This document shows, piece by piece, positions 17,511 through 27,314 of a stretch of 29,342 nt of DNA. The position numbers and the translations under genes are program-made. Each line of letters starts with the position of its first letter. Positions within the stretch are counted from its first letter, which is position 1. This DNA is from Nemertoderma westbladi. Its lineage: Eukaryota; Xenacoelomorpha; Nemertodermatida; Nemertodermatidae. The notes below the pieces were generated by a model. It saw only the letters and a program-made list of their open reading frames with translations, had not been told where the DNA came from and did no database searches. The DNA lies in assembly GCA_032718475.1 (NCBI GenBank), contig JAUCBJ010004894.1, forward strand, positions 1 through 29,342. The letters run 5' to 3'.

Positions 17511-17876
17511 ACTGTAACGTAACATTGACGACGCGATCATTTAGCGAGCAGGTGCTGTGTAACTAACACAAAGAACACAAGATGACAAGAAATAAGTGAA
17601 CTGATGCATCCTGTCTGATATTGTAATTCCTAAGTTTATTACATCACTGCCGAACGAGACTGGCTTTATCGATGATTGACATTAGTCTTTGATCTGAGCG
17701 GGAAATGGGCGGATATTAATATTCCGGTGAATTTGGTGAGTTGTTTGTTTTATGGAATAAAGTATAGCCAACGGGACACATCGACCCTAGGAGCTAAGCG
17801 ATCCAAATCGTTGAGCAACCCGGTGTTGGGTGGCGAATCGCCTACATTACATATATTCGATTGTTGCGCTTCGGTA
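17511..17876. other. Intron sequence without recognised features
   Basis: I see no gene, RNA or clear repeat in this part of the large DPP-like intron. Confidence 0.4.
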
Positions 17877-18125
17877 TACACCATGTCCTGGAATATAGTC
17901 TCGTTATTCAGGCACCTGCCCCCCCCCCCCAAAAAAAATTTTTTTTCTAGAAATCTTAATGAGATTAAATGAAATTTGAAACAGAGATAGTTTCACCTCC
18001 CTCCTCCTTGCAGGGTGAGCCAGAATTTTTATTTTTGCTTTCAATCTTTAGCTACAAGTATTTGAAAAAGGTGTCTCCGGTGATATTTCACAGGTCACAG
18101 TGCAATCATTCTTCAACCTTATAGT
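17877..18125 (+). repeat. Interspersed repeat copy, inverted relative to 28922-29025
   Basis: Two blocks, 17877-17899 (TACACCATGTCCTGGAATAT...) and 18065-18125 (AGGTGTCTCCGGTGATATTT...), match the reverse complement of 29003-29025 and 28922-28983 in the same order. The copy here has about 165 bp between the blocks, including a run of 10 Cs, 8 As and 8 Ts. The family is unknown. Confidence 0.7.
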
Positions 18126-18248
18126 CTAGAGATTTGATGGTACCAATAGAAATCTGCCAAGGGAAGGATTCCTTAAATATGTAATAACTATTTACGTACT
18201 TGTGTGTAAAGTAGCACTTCACAGTGTGATGATCCGAGTGGCTTTGTT

Positions 18249-18787
18249 TGTAAGCGGAACCCATTCCCTGCACTACCCAGCGGAAAATGGGGAAAGTGGC
18301 TTTCTACCAATTATAGTTGGCCGGGTGACATTGGCGATATAATGTCACCTAATAACCAACGGCAATACACATTGCCAGCCACAAGCAGAGATAAGAGGCT
18401 ACAAGCCATCTCAGGGGCACAAAGGGAACAAGGAGTGCCAAACGAAGGGAGAATAGGTTAGCCAATGATGGGGCAGAACACCATCTGATTGGGGTGCATT
18501 CATTAGCCAGGCCACGTAACAGTAGGAATATTCCATGTGTGTTAGTAATATAACCGTTGCATTTATTACCTATAGTTCAGTTGGTTTGTGTAGAGCTGTG
18601 GAAACAAGACGGTTTTAACCGTCGTCGTCATTAACCGTGCTATTATATTCTGATTGTGCTATTATTGTATTCTGACATTACGAACAACTGCCACTAAAAC
18701 TTATTCAACCAGCCTTCAGCCTTTTAAACTCAGATACCAACAGCCTTTCAGCAGCCTACGGACGCGGCGAAGAGTATAACCCAAAAG
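18249..18787 (+). repeat. 5' LTR of element B, 3'-truncated
   Basis: It begins TGTAAGCGGAACC and follows the 3' LTR up to CCAAAAG at 18787, then jumps into Gag-like coding sequence. It contains an inverted repeat TGACATT...AATGTCA at about 18327-18348 and the palindrome GACGGTTTTAACCGTC at about 18610. Confidence 0.87.
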
Positions 18788-20145
18788 GAGAGACGGTTCG
18801 GTCGTCGAAGAGGAGAGGGGCCGAGTACGAGGAGAAGAGGGACGCGAGTCAGCACAAGATAAGAGTGGCGAGAGAAGTACCGGAGTGGCTGGCCAACCAG
18901 TGGCTACAGGCGGCGAGGGGCCCACCGGAACGGCAATGGTGGGACCGCTGGTACGACGCCAGACAAGGAGAGAAGGTCAAATTCAGGAGGAAGACGTTGG
19001 GACGAGTGATCGTCTATGACAGGGGTACAATGTAACGAGGAATTTACTCAAGAATGCTAACTGGAGGAAAGCTCCAGCCCAAGTTGTACTGGAGACCCGG
19101 TGAGTGCAATAAACATTTCCACTACCTAATCTGATTTGGGCAGGGGGAACTAGCGAGTGAGAGGGCGAGGGGGGTCGCCACAGAACTGTTCGAATTGTGG
19201 CGATCCGAGATAATGCCACCTGGTGTAGTGTACATAGGGCCTTATCTAGGGGATGCACAGGGAATTAAGTTAGTGGGATGGGTGGATCCGCACGAAGCCG
19301 AACCCGAGTTTAACCCCAAAGATTCGGTGTCGTCGGTTAGTAGAAATGCTAGCAAGCATGGCAAAATTAATAGAACGAATAGGCGATGGGAGTCCGTCGC
19401 AACCAAAAAGTCTGCTACATCCTCTGTGAAAGCAAGAAGGGTGTTAGAGATAGATCTGGCGTGTCAGCTATACATGGTCGCATTAGACCAAAAGGAATTA
19501 GAGAGGCAGCTGGATGAGGGGACTGCGTTATTAGAAAGGGGAAGGGAGCTAGTGAGAGAGTGTAAAGAGAGGGCCGAAAAGGTGGCGAGAGACTATAGAG
19601 AACGTGAGGAGAGGGAAAAGAGTGAACGTAGAGAATGGAAAGAGAAAGAAATGAGTGAGCGTGAAGAGCGGTAGGCGAGAGAGGAGAATGAGCGCAGATA
19701 GAGGGAGGCAAGAGAGGCGAATGAGCGCAAAGAGCGAGAAGCGAGGAAAGCTGAGAGGATTGAGAGAGAAGTGAACGAGCACAGAGAGCGGGAGGCGAGG
19801 GAGGCAGAGTTAGCTGATCAGAGTGTTAGAGAGGACAGAGAGAGAGAGAGAGAGAGGGTGGGCAAAAGAATGCGGGATGATATCCATACCTGGTTGAGGG
19901 GGTTAATGCAGTATCAGGCGAAGCAAAATGGGTTATCAGAGAACGAAGCTGGTTCGGGAAGTATTTATGAGGAACCAGGGGTGATGGAAACCTTTGTTAA
20001 TACCCCACTTACAGGTACCGGACGACAGACCCAGAACTGGTGTGACTGGACGGAAGGGGGGGGGGGGGGGGGGGGTAACGACAATACGTTTAATGAGAAC
20101 GCTTATATTAATAATACCATAGTAGACAACCCTAATAATAATTAA
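18788..20145 (+). pseudogene. Gag-like N-terminal region of element B
   Basis: This is homologous to 5435-6682 plus the start of the Asn-rich segment of A. The best piece starts near 19141 (QGELASERARGVATELFELW, VVYIGPYLGDAQGIKLVGW) and continues into a Glu/Arg-rich coiled coil. In-frame stops occur at 19672-19674 and shortly after; the frame is open again 19771-20145. It passes the 20-G run in frame into 'NDNTFNENAYINNTIVDNPN', matching A. The sequence before 19140 is frame-shifted remains of the basic N-terminus. Confidence 0.72.
20056..20075 (+). repeat. 20-G run inside the Gag-like frame of B
   Basis: It encodes seven Gly with the following T and joins the coiled coil to the Asn-rich region without a frame change. 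It is the position-equivalent of 6671-6679 in A. Confidence 0.85.
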
Positions 20146-20503
20146 ACATTTCTTACAGGAATAATAATGTTTTAATAAATAATGGTAATGTAAATGTTGG
20201 TGCGCCGGACAATCAAAATAATTTAAATAATAATGCTAGTAGTGATATGGTAAATAACAATACAATAAATAATCCCGGTGAAATTAATCAAAATAATCAA
20301 AATAATAATGTAATAAGTAATCATGGCGAGGCTAGTGGTGGTATAATTAAAATTGCGCAGAGAGAAATGCAGGCGAATGAACCCAGGGAGAGCAGAAGCA
20401 ACGTGTCTACTGGAGGGGAGCGTGGTCAAAGGGGTGAAAGGGGCGAAGTGAGAAGTGACGGTGGGGGTGCTACCGTAAGAATACCTACAGTATTCTTCGT
20501 AGT
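20146..20503 (+). pseudogene. Asn-rich, degenerate Gag linker of element B
   Basis: Low-complexity sequence rich in AAT codons (Asn) with several stops is followed by a short frame 20247-20561 whose first part reads NNTINNPGEINQNNQNNNVI. It corresponds to 6690-6955 in A. A duplication AAGAATACCTACAG flanks the point (20477 and 20517) where the conserved Gag core begins. Confidence 0.55.
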
Positions 20504-20914
20504 CCTAGCAAGCCGGAAGAATACCTACAGTTCCGGAGGAAGTACAGCAATGAGATTTTGACGAAAAATCTCACACAGGCGGAGTGCCTTAAATATCTAC
20601 AAGTCTATACAGGGGGGCCAGCCTATGACATCGTAAGGCAATACCAAGTAATTGAAGGAGGATTTACAACCGCGTGGAGAGCCTTGGACAGGGAATTTGG
20701 CCATCCTGCGAAGATTATCTGACAAACCTTAAGGGGAATAACATCAGGAGGACTCGAAGATAACCCTGTTAGTATCAAGACCTTCGCTAACAAAGTGGAA
20801 TAGGTGCTGATAGTCTTGAAGACTCTAGATACACCATACGAACTTAATGTATCGAATAACATCACAACCATAGTGCCGGCACTACCGATTTGGTTAAGGA
20901 ACAAATGGAGATAG
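20504..20914 (+). pseudogene. BEL/Pao Gag core (DUF1759-like) of element B
   Basis: The frame reads EEYLQFRRKYSNEILTKNLT, then KYLQVYTGGPAYDIVRQYQV, FTTAWRALDREFGHPAKII and, after stops, LKTLDTPYEL...VPALPIWLRNKW. This is the pattern of the Gag core of BEL/Pao elements: a Tyr-Phe strand, 'L...L-G-A...v--y', '-aw--L---FG-p--i', then 'LP--l---W'. Two in-frame stops (TGA about 20728, TAG about 20801) and the closing TAG at 20912 make it non-functional. Element A lacks this segment entirely. Confidence 0.8.
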
Positions 20915-20930
20915 AGCGCTCTCCACTCGA

Positions 20931-21500
20931 GTGAAGAAGGGTGCAGAGCCAGGGTTGGAGGAGATGTCGAACTTCCTTATCTACGAGGCGGAGTTGATAA
21001 CGGATCCAGTCTATAGTGAGGACAGTCTAGGCAAAGTACCGAAAACGGAATACAGCCGACCTAAACCCGAACATAGTGTGGCGGATGCACTTCCGAAAGT
21101 GAGGCAGTCGCTACCGCATGCAGCCACACAGGGGACTACAAGTCCACAGAGCCCTGGGAGTGAAGCCACATCGTGGCAGGGACAGAGACAAAATAGCAAC
21201 AGCAGTAGATATAAACCTAACACCCCCAGTAGGCCGAGTCCAAACAACCAAAACATCAAACCGCTAGATATGAATCTAAATGCGATACGTGAAGCGCTAT
21301 ATAAGGAATGCTACAATCCCGATTACAAATGCCAATTGCACAGAAGCGGGACACATAAGACCATAAACTGTAAGCATTGGCAGGCGTTACTTAAACAAGA
21401 CCGAATAGCCTACACTGGAAAGAATGGACTATGTCACTGATGCGCGGTAGGAGGGCACAGAAAGGAAGAATGTCAAGAACCACCGATTAAGTATGCCGAG
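20931..21500 (+). pseudogene. Zinc-knuckle end of Gag, element B
   Basis: This is in a different frame from the core, so there is a frameshift near 20915-20930. It encodes EEMSNFLIYEAELITDPVYS, a linker like that of A, and the double knuckle CQLHRSGTHKTINC ... LCH-stop-CAVGGHRKEEC. The stop replaces the Arg codon of A (CGA to TGA), a CpG-type transition, and hits the middle of the second knuckle. After it the same frame runs into the protease, so Gag and protease form one frame as usual for BEL/Pao. Confidence 0.82.
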
Positions 21501-22378
21501 ACTGATGGAACTGGAGGCCAGATGATGGCAACGAGTACCACGGGAATAAGGAGGAAGAGAACAGTACTACTCGGAGTAGTACCAGTGAGGATAATTGGTG
21601 AAAACGGACTATCGGTTACAACATTAATGTTAGTCGATAGTGGAGCAGCATTAACGCTAACGGAGAGTTGGGTGGCCGAGAAGATAGGATTAAAGACCAG
21701 GTCAAGTAAGATGGCGGTGACCACGATATCAAGCAAAGACGAGGTCATGAAGATGAGGATGGGATGGTGTGAAATTGGAGCAATAACACCAGGGTGTAAC
21801 TTTGGGGCTACCATCGAACCCATCCAAATAATAGAGTCAATGAACATCAACGCCAGGCAACCTACAAAGATCGAGATCGAGCAATACAAGTGTCTCTCAA
21901 AGTCGGCATGGACTGTCCAATGGCCCATGGGAGACTGCAAACCATCTTCGGCGATGACAAAGAGCGAGACCCGGTGGCCATTCTCACGCCATTCGGGTGG
22001 ACGCTCAGTGGCCCAATAAAGACGAGGATCCTGTTTAGCGTATCCGAATCCTCTGGATGCATGCTGTCCGGTACCGTTGAGGACACAGAGCAGAAGCCAA
22101 AGACGGGTGATGGGGAGGTGCCATATGGGAAGCGGCCTGAGCAGAAGTCAAGGACAGGCGATGGGGAGTACCCATATGAGAAGCCGCCCGGGGAAGGATA
22201 TCAGGAGTCGGGGGCGGGTATGGATCTGGAACCACGCATAATGAAAATGGCCAGATGTCATGTCAGTGGGCCAGATGTGGATATGAATCCTACTGATGAA
22301 AAGACAACCAAGGGTAGCATTCAACTACAAAGGGAGGAATTTTATGAAGAGGCGAGTCTCCAGAATGAAGATTTCTGA
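21501..22378 (+). pseudogene. BEL/Pao aspartic protease region of element B
   Basis: This retroviral-type aspartic protease, which would mature the polyprotein, is marked by LMLVDSGAALTLTESWVAEK: the DSG triad (GAT AGT GGA at 21636-21644) is intact. It is followed by MAVTTISSKDEV and EIGAI. At about 21893 a one-base frameshift moves the continuation (VGMDCPMAHGRL, PVAILTPFGWTLSGPI) to another frame, open to 22376. That continuation is the segment before RT in BEL/Pao Pol. From about 22088 there are two 51-bp copies of a Pro/Gly/Lys/Glu-rich unit (EQK..GDGE.PY.K.P), then unrecognised sequence. RT never begins. Confidence 0.8.
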
Positions 22379-22532
22379 CAGCAGGGGGCATTCTACTACT
22401 GAATGCTACCCTGGCGAGGACGGAAAGATTAAAGCCGTGGAAGTGAGGATCGCAGGAAAGATAGGGGCCAAAGATAGGAAGACCTACAGGAGGGCGGTAG
22501 GGAAGTGTTGCCTATTGGAGGGAGCGCCCTAA
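22379..22532 (+). pseudogene. Extreme Pol C-terminus (DUF5641-like) of element B
   Basis: The frame 22296-22532 contains ECYPGEDGKIKAVEVRIAG and KTYRRAVGKCCLLEG, equivalent to the short SH3-like domain after integrase in BEL/Pao ('V-pG-DG-vR-v-v---g---Rpv-kL-lL'). It follows the protease region almost directly, so about 3 kb with RT, RNase H and integrase has been deleted between the two. Confidence 0.65.
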
Positions 22533-22567
22533 TTAGTTGAGTTGTCCAATATACTGGACTGATGGGG

Positions 22568-22597
22568 GTGGGAATGAGGGCGATACGCCCTTCCCAC
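22568..22597 (+). promoter_or_regulatory. Conserved hairpin at the end of element B coding region
   Basis: This is the same arms GTGGGAA-tga-GGGCG / CGCCC-TTCCCAC as in A, with loop ATA instead of AGA. Confidence 0.55.
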
Positions 22598-22677
22598 ACA
22601 CAAAATATAAATAAAAATAATAAAATAAAAAATAAAATTGAGTAAGCAGTAGTACCAAGGTACAGTTTAGGTAGACA

Positions 22678-22955
22678 TTATGTATGTCTGATGGGTACGG
22701 ATGTACCAACGTACATAATATTTAGGTGTAGGTAGTTATAATTACGTACGTCGGATGGGTATGAATGTACCAACGTACCTAGTTTACATACGCACCAAAC
22801 ATTCCGGGTCAATGGGACCAATATCAGTAGAAGGGTACATGGTACCATAGTGAGGATTGGAAGGGTATACATTACGTATGTCTGATGGGCACAATGTACC
22901 ACTGTACGTAATAAATACCAAACATGCCTGGTCAATGGGACCAATAATAATACGT
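22678..22955 (+). repeat. GTAC-rich repeats in element B 3' region
   Basis: Three diverged copies of a unit with ACGTATGTCTGATGGG and ATGTACCAACGTAC lie at about 22679, 22740 and 22872. Two copies of ACCAAACATTCCGGGTCAAT plus GGGACCAATA lie at about 22795 and 22917. Most units can form small GTAC-centred hairpins. The position matches the tandem array of A. Confidence 0.7.
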
Positions 22956-23264
22956 AATACGTACTACAGTGGGCACTGAGGGCCCCATGTGAGGAGTTTA
23001 AGGGGGTATGTAGGCGTAGTAGAATAGACCGTGTAGGCCGAATGAACTAGAGTACTGTAGCGCATAGCCCGTAGTGCAGAGTTAGACCATTGTTACAGAG
23101 CCAGAAAGTTGTCTGGTAGGAAGCTAGTACAAGAATAAGACAATTGTAGCTAGTCTTCTCTGTAGACAAGTAGTGATGAATTACTTACATTGTAGTTGAA
23201 TAGTAGGTAGGGTAATAGCACGTTAGTTGAGGTTGGGTAGTGAACACAGCACTGAAAAATCACA
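22956..23264 (+). other. Non-coding 3' region of element B before nested LINEs
   Basis: I see no gene. It is purine-rich with TAG-containing short repeats, like the equivalent part of A. Confidence 0.4.
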
Positions 23265-23640
23265 TACTACTACTACTACTACTAGGTCGAGCGAACTCGG
23301 ACAGTGGAAATGAAATCCTTCCAGGCTTCCGATTCTCCATAGTTGTAGCAATTTCGTTTCTCCCAAGTTCAGTATCCCTTTCAAGTTGATCTATATATGT
23401 TATGGCCGGTCGTCCACGGGTACGCTTTCCTTGTGTTGGTTGCCAGAAAAGTAGATCTGGTATGACCTCGTCTTTACTTCGCCAGCAGTGCCCACTGAAT
23501 CGTAATCTGCGTTCACGGAGGGTGGTTGATACAGGCGGTATTGTACCATAAAGGTCGGTGTTTGTCATGTATTGTCTCCAGCTGATGTTTGAAATTGGCA
23601 CATAGAGGGGAATATTTGTGCGAAACATTGGCAGAACGCA
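23265..23640 (-). mobile_element. RTE-like LINE 3' fragment (copy 2, minus strand)
   Basis: It encodes the C-terminal end of an endonuclease-RT protein: NISWRQYMTNTDLYGTIPPV, RERRLRFSGHCWRSKDEVIP and LLFWQPTQGKRTRGRPAITY, as in the plus-strand copy at 15755. Its tail is six TAG units (TACTACTAC... on the plus strand). A one-base deletion after 'MENR' shifts the end so the tail is read as Ser codons. The upstream end, between 23640 and 23711, is not resolved, and no TSD was found. Confidence 0.75.
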
Positions 23641-23724
23641 GATAGGAGGTAGGCCAACACTGATTTAGACTAATTAAGACCATACTTAGTCATCTCTTGC
23701 CCTACTGAGCCTTTCTAAGGCACC

Positions 23725-26141
23725 TACTATACTACTACTATGATCGGCATGCTGCATTGCAGCTGCATTTTTAAGAATGCTGTGCCGGCTTGTCAACAAA
23801 ATTGCACCGCCACAACTCCCTATCACCCATGACATTTGCTAGATCATCCGCATCTTCAAGGCCAGTGTCCTTTAAGATGCGTCTCAAGAAAGTCATGGGC
23901 TGTCCACCATGCTTATTCACTCCATGAGGCTGCCAAAGTACAAGATTATGCACTGGCTGGTCCTCACGGCGAAAGCAATGTCCTGCAAAGCGGAGGCGAT
24001 TTTGTTCTAGTGTCAAGCTTGGGGGAACCAATGAGACGCCTCCAATGTTATATAGTGTCTGGTTGGAGATGTGTGCATTGTACTTGACACAATGAACCCG
24101 GCGTAGCATTCTTGTGAATGTGCCATCCAGAGATTTGGTGTCCTCAGCAGCTAGAGCCCAGCATGGACTCCCGTAGAGGAGTACTGGAACTACTGCTGCT
24201 CTAAATAATCGGACCTTAAGTTTCCGATTAATTCTCGGTGACTTCCAAATCCTGGAAAGCCTATTCAAGGCTGCCCATGCCTTTCCCTTACGTATTCGAA
24301 GGTCCTCACCTGACTTCCGGATCCATGATCCCAGGTAACAGAAGTCGTCCACATGCTCAAGCATACCATCCTTTGAGCTTATGCTCATCCGATCAAAGAC
24401 TTGCTGAGGACTTTCAAAGTTAACTGTCAGAATTTTGGTCTTTCTGGAGTTAATAAAAAGACCAACACTAGAAGCAGCATGTTCTAATGAGCTGAGGAGC
24501 CGCTGGGCTCCCTCTAATGATTCTGAGAGTACTCCTAAGTCATCAGCAAAGTCTAGATCAGTTAGGTACTTGGCAGGATTTCCTCGACTTCTGGAGCCAG
24601 TAGGTGGAGTTATCATCACCCCATCATCATTATGATGATCTAAGGACATGCGTAGAACATAGTCAACCACAATAATGAACAAGAATGGTGCAAGTGTGTC
24701 TCCTTGGAGGACGCCCCATAACACTTCAAATGGTTCTGTGTCACCGTCAACAGTAGACACAAATGTTGTCGAACCATCGTATACTGATCTGATTGCTGCA
24801 ATAATTTCATCAGGAATCCCATATAATGAAAGTATGCTGAACATACGTGAGCGAGAGACTGAATCAAAGGCCTTGAAGAAGTCAACAAAGATAACAGCCA
24901 GATGCCTGTCTTTCTTTTTTGATAACTCTTCAATTATCCTTCTAAGTGCCAAAATGGGCTCCATGGTCCCACGACCTTTACGGAACCCATTCTGATTTCC
25001 ACGGAGCAGTCTCTCAATGGGATCCCTGATGCGATTTAATAGAATCCTATTGTATAGCTTTGCAGCAATCGAGATCAATGAGATTCCCCGAAAAGAACCA
25101 TAGAGTGTTAGGTTGCCCTTCTTGGGAACTGGCACCAACTTATTTGTTTTCATTTCTTGTGGGACTCTTGTAGTTCGGTACATGTAACCCTTTAAACACT
25201 CAGGTATTTTAAAGACCTCAGGGGGAACACCATCTACTCCACTGGCACGATTGGTCTTAATGCTCTTTGCAGCAGCCTTCACTTCTGCAAAGGAGATATC
25301 GCCAATGGGAATATCTGGGAGTACAGACTCAGACACTTTTACTTCTATAAAGTTATCAGGCAATACCCTGTCATTATTGAGGAGCTTTTCAAAGTGGGCT
25401 TCCCAACCATTGAGGCGATCGGCTGGTGATTCAGCCTTAACCTTGGTGGTTGGTTGGCTTTTCCGCCCAGTAAGCAGATTGATCGATTTCCATGCCTGGG
25501 ATGATTGCCTGCTGTCGTCAGCATCATTGATAGCATCAACCTGTTGGTTTATTAGCTCCTGTAGATTAGCAGAGTACTGCCTGTTCAGGGACCTAGATGC
25601 AGCCTTAACTGCATTCTTGGCCGCTGTAGTCTGTTTGAGTCGGGACTCTTTCTGCGCCTTATGAAGATCATTTCGGCACTTCTGAATTTTGTTGTCAGTC
25701 CAGGGGGCCCTTTTCCTGTTTCGAGGGTATACAGGAACTGTTTCTGCAGCTGCTAACTTAACTGCTTCTGTAAAGGCAGTATAGCCCTCACAGTGATCTG
25801 CCGCCTCAGAGGCAAGAGCCTCATACCTGTTGCTCAGCTGTAGTGTGAAGCTGGATCTCACACTTGGCTGTTGCAACAGAGAGGACCAGTCATGCCGCGG
25901 CCTAGCAGATTTCGTTGTTCTGCTAGCACGCAGACTAAGTCTTACCTTGGCCACAATAAGGCGGTGATCACTGGAGAAGGGTCGAAGTGTAAATGCATTA
26001 CAGTCTTGTATAGAGCTCCTGTATTTCCTACGAAACAGAATATGGTCTATCTGGGACTTGTGACCACTGGGTCCACTATGAGTCCATAGCTTTCCAGTTC
26101 GCTTCTTGAACTGGGTTCCAGCCGAAAACAATCCATTTCCA
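23725..26141 (-). mobile_element. RTE-like LINE, 5'-truncated, nested in element B
   Basis: The boundaries are set by a perfect 13-bp target duplication TTTCTAAGGCACC at 23712-23724 and 26142-26154. The element runs on the minus strand, is truncated inside the endonuclease at its 5' end, has a short 3' UTR (about 45 bp after the stop) and ends in a TAG/TA-rich tail. The coding frame is fully open, so it is recent and younger than the decayed host element B. Confidence 0.92.
23771..26131 (-). CDS. Endonuclease-reverse transcriptase of RTE-like LINE (N-terminally truncated)
   Basis: An uninterrupted frame of 786 codons. Residues 1-70 are the end of an apurinic-type endonuclease (WTHSGPSGHKSQIDHILFRR, then FSSDHRLIVAKV with the catalytic SDH). 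A linker follows (residues 70-290). The reverse transcriptase covers about 290-570: RASGVDGVPPEVF, NQNGFRKGRGT, VIFVDFFKAFDSVSRSRM (motif A), GVLQGDTLAPFLF (motif B) and LDFADDLGVLSES (motif C, FADD). The C-terminus has YLGSWI, LRRVHCVKYNAHISNQTLYN and RLRFAGHCF. The 'SxDG-KSQIDHI' and C-terminal pattern point to the RTE clade, though I cannot test this. The frame opens into flanking DNA at its start, so there is no authentic initiator. Confidence 0.9.
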   Translation of the reverse strand: MFSAGTQFKKRTGKLWTHSGPSGHKSQIDHILFRRKYRSSIQDCNAFTLRPFSSDHRLIVAKVRLSLRASRTTKSARPRHDWSSLLQQPSVRSSFTLQLSNRYEALASEAADHCEGYTAFTEAVKLAAAETVPVYPRNRKRAPWTDNKIQKCRNDLHKAQKESRLKQTTAAKNAVKAASRSLNRQYSANLQELINQQVDAINDADDSRQSSQAWKSINLLTGRKSQPTTKVKAESPADRLNGWEAHFEKLLNNDRVLPDNFIEVKVSESVLPDIPIGDISFAEVKAAAKSIKTNRASGVDGVPPEVFKIPECLKGYMYRTTRVPQEMKTNKLVPVPKKGNLTLYGSFRGISLISIAAKLYNRILLNRIRDPIERLLRGNQNGFRKGRGTMEPILALRRIIEELSKKKDRHLAVIFVDFFKAFDSVSRSRMFSILSLYGIPDEIIAAIRSVYDGSTTFVSTVDGDTEPFEVLWGVLQGDTLAPFLFIIVVDYVLRMSLDHHNDDGVMITPPTGSRSRGNPAKYLTDLDFADDLGVLSESLEGAQRLLSSLEHAASSVGLFINSRKTKILTVNFESPQQVFDRMSISSKDGMLEHVDDFCYLGSWIRKSGEDLRIRKGKAWAALNRLSRIWKSPRINRKLKVRLFRAAVVPVLLYGSPCWALAAEDTKSLDGTFTRMLRRVHCVKYNAHISNQTLYNIGGVSLVPPSLTLEQNRLRFAGHCFRREDQPVHNLVLWQPHGVNKHGGQPMTFLRRILKDTGLEDADDLANVMGDRELWRCNFVDKPAQHS

Positions 26142-26154
26142 TTTCTAAGGCACC

Positions 26155-26563
26155 ACCAGTCTGGTGAAAGAGGAGAATCGTAATGGCGGAGAAGCTAGAG
26201 GAAAAGTTTGTCGTATTCTGTGGAGATGGGCAGATATATGGTCCTGGATGACATGGGCACAGTAGAGGATGATGGTGGGACAAGAAAGGGGTCAGGAGGG
26301 TCGAGTATAACTATATTGCTGCATTTAGTGGCGCTGAACGGAAATATTTTTCTGTTTGACCTAGCGAACTATGGTAAGAAGAGCGGGCCAAAGTTGAACC
26401 GCCTAACGGATGCAATGCAGAAGCTAGTAAGGTCAAAGACTACGATCGAAATTGGATCGGCGATATGCGACGATGCAGAGAGGATTATTGGACCGGGCAC
26501 CCCGAATCTTCTGGACATGCAGGTAGTCTATATGGCTATTACAAAACCGGATGGATTATGATT
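26155..26563 (+). pseudogene. Third reading frame of element B, DEDD 3'-5' exonuclease-like (tentative)
   Basis: An ATG at 26183 begins MAEKLEEKFVVFCGDGQIYG and stops at TGA 26249. The next frame carries on (ILLHLVALNGNIFLFDLANY, LNRLTDAMQKLVRSKTTIEI, GSAICDDAERI, NLLDMQVVYMAI) to TGA at 26561. The order strand - 'xFLFDL' - helix - 'TxIxIGxxxxDDAERI' - 'NLLDMQVxYMA' resembles DEDD exonucleases of the EXD1/EXD2/WRN type ('VYLFDV...ILKVGHD-R-DAD-L...N-FDTQVA'). The second-motif Asp is present. The first DxE looks like GDG, and the YxxxD motif is not found. It sits between Pol and LTR, the ORF3 place. Exonuclease ORF3s are known in some rotifer LTR elements. Function here is lost. Confidence 0.42.
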
Positions 26564-27285
26564 GGTGGATAACACGGGACAATAGGGAGCCGTGGCAATG
26601 GGTCAGTTGATGGAATCCCTAGCCACAAGCCGATGGAGTGGAACAAGTTCCAAGAGGAATACGGGGTGGGACTTACGAATTCACTCAAGTGGGTGGCGAG
26701 ATGGGGGAGAGACGAGTTATATCACTTCCGAAAGGGGGCGATAAAGACACGTCGTATAGACGAATATATAATATACGTACTATAGTCAGATATAACCTTT
26801 TCCAATTAGCTACTGGGACTGGGGACTAATTGACTGAAACAGGAGGGCGGGACAATAACGGATCTCACTGACATGGTGCACACATGCGTGAGGCCCGATA
26901 AGAGTGTGTGGTGGAGAGTGACAACGAAAAGGGGTTGAGTATGGGAGAAGCGTAGGGGGGGAAGTGCTAGGACCTGGGGGAAAGTAAAGAGTGCGAGGTC
27001 CAAGTGTGGGGAGCGAGCATAGAGGGGGATGAGTCCTATGGGACTAGTGAGCGAGAAGAACGGAGAATAGAGTCCGAGACATAAAATTGTGGGAGCAGTG
27101 AGGGCAATCGTCTAAAATAGAGACGCCAGATGCCTTGGTACAGCTTAGCTCGCAGATGTACCAAGGCTGGGCAGTGAAAACAGACAAAGGAGGGCCAGCC
27201 TGGAAAGTTGGCCCCGAGAAGAGAATTCCACCCCACATCCAATACTAGGTTGGATTCCAGCGGAATTGGAGCGCACTTAAGGTTG
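26564..27285 (+). other. Non-coding 3' region of element B
   Basis: There is no sound frame; a segment near 26635-26795 (KPMEWNKFQEEYGVGLTNSL in one frame) may be more of the third frame but matches nothing I know. TTAGCTACTGGGACTGGGG (26806) and the 60 bp before the stem-loop are shared with A. Confidence 0.45.
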
Positions 27286-27314
27286 ATGCTATCTTCTCAC
27301 CGGGAAGATAGCAT
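27286..27314 (+). promoter_or_regulatory. Stem-loop just upstream of the PPT, element B
   Basis: The stem ATGCTATCTTC / GAAGATAGCAT and loop TCACCGG are identical to those in A. Confidence 0.75.

Noticed and set aside
24640-24933. Plus- and minus-strand frames inside the RTE coding region
   Set aside because: They are shadows of the 786-codon RT frame on the minus strand.
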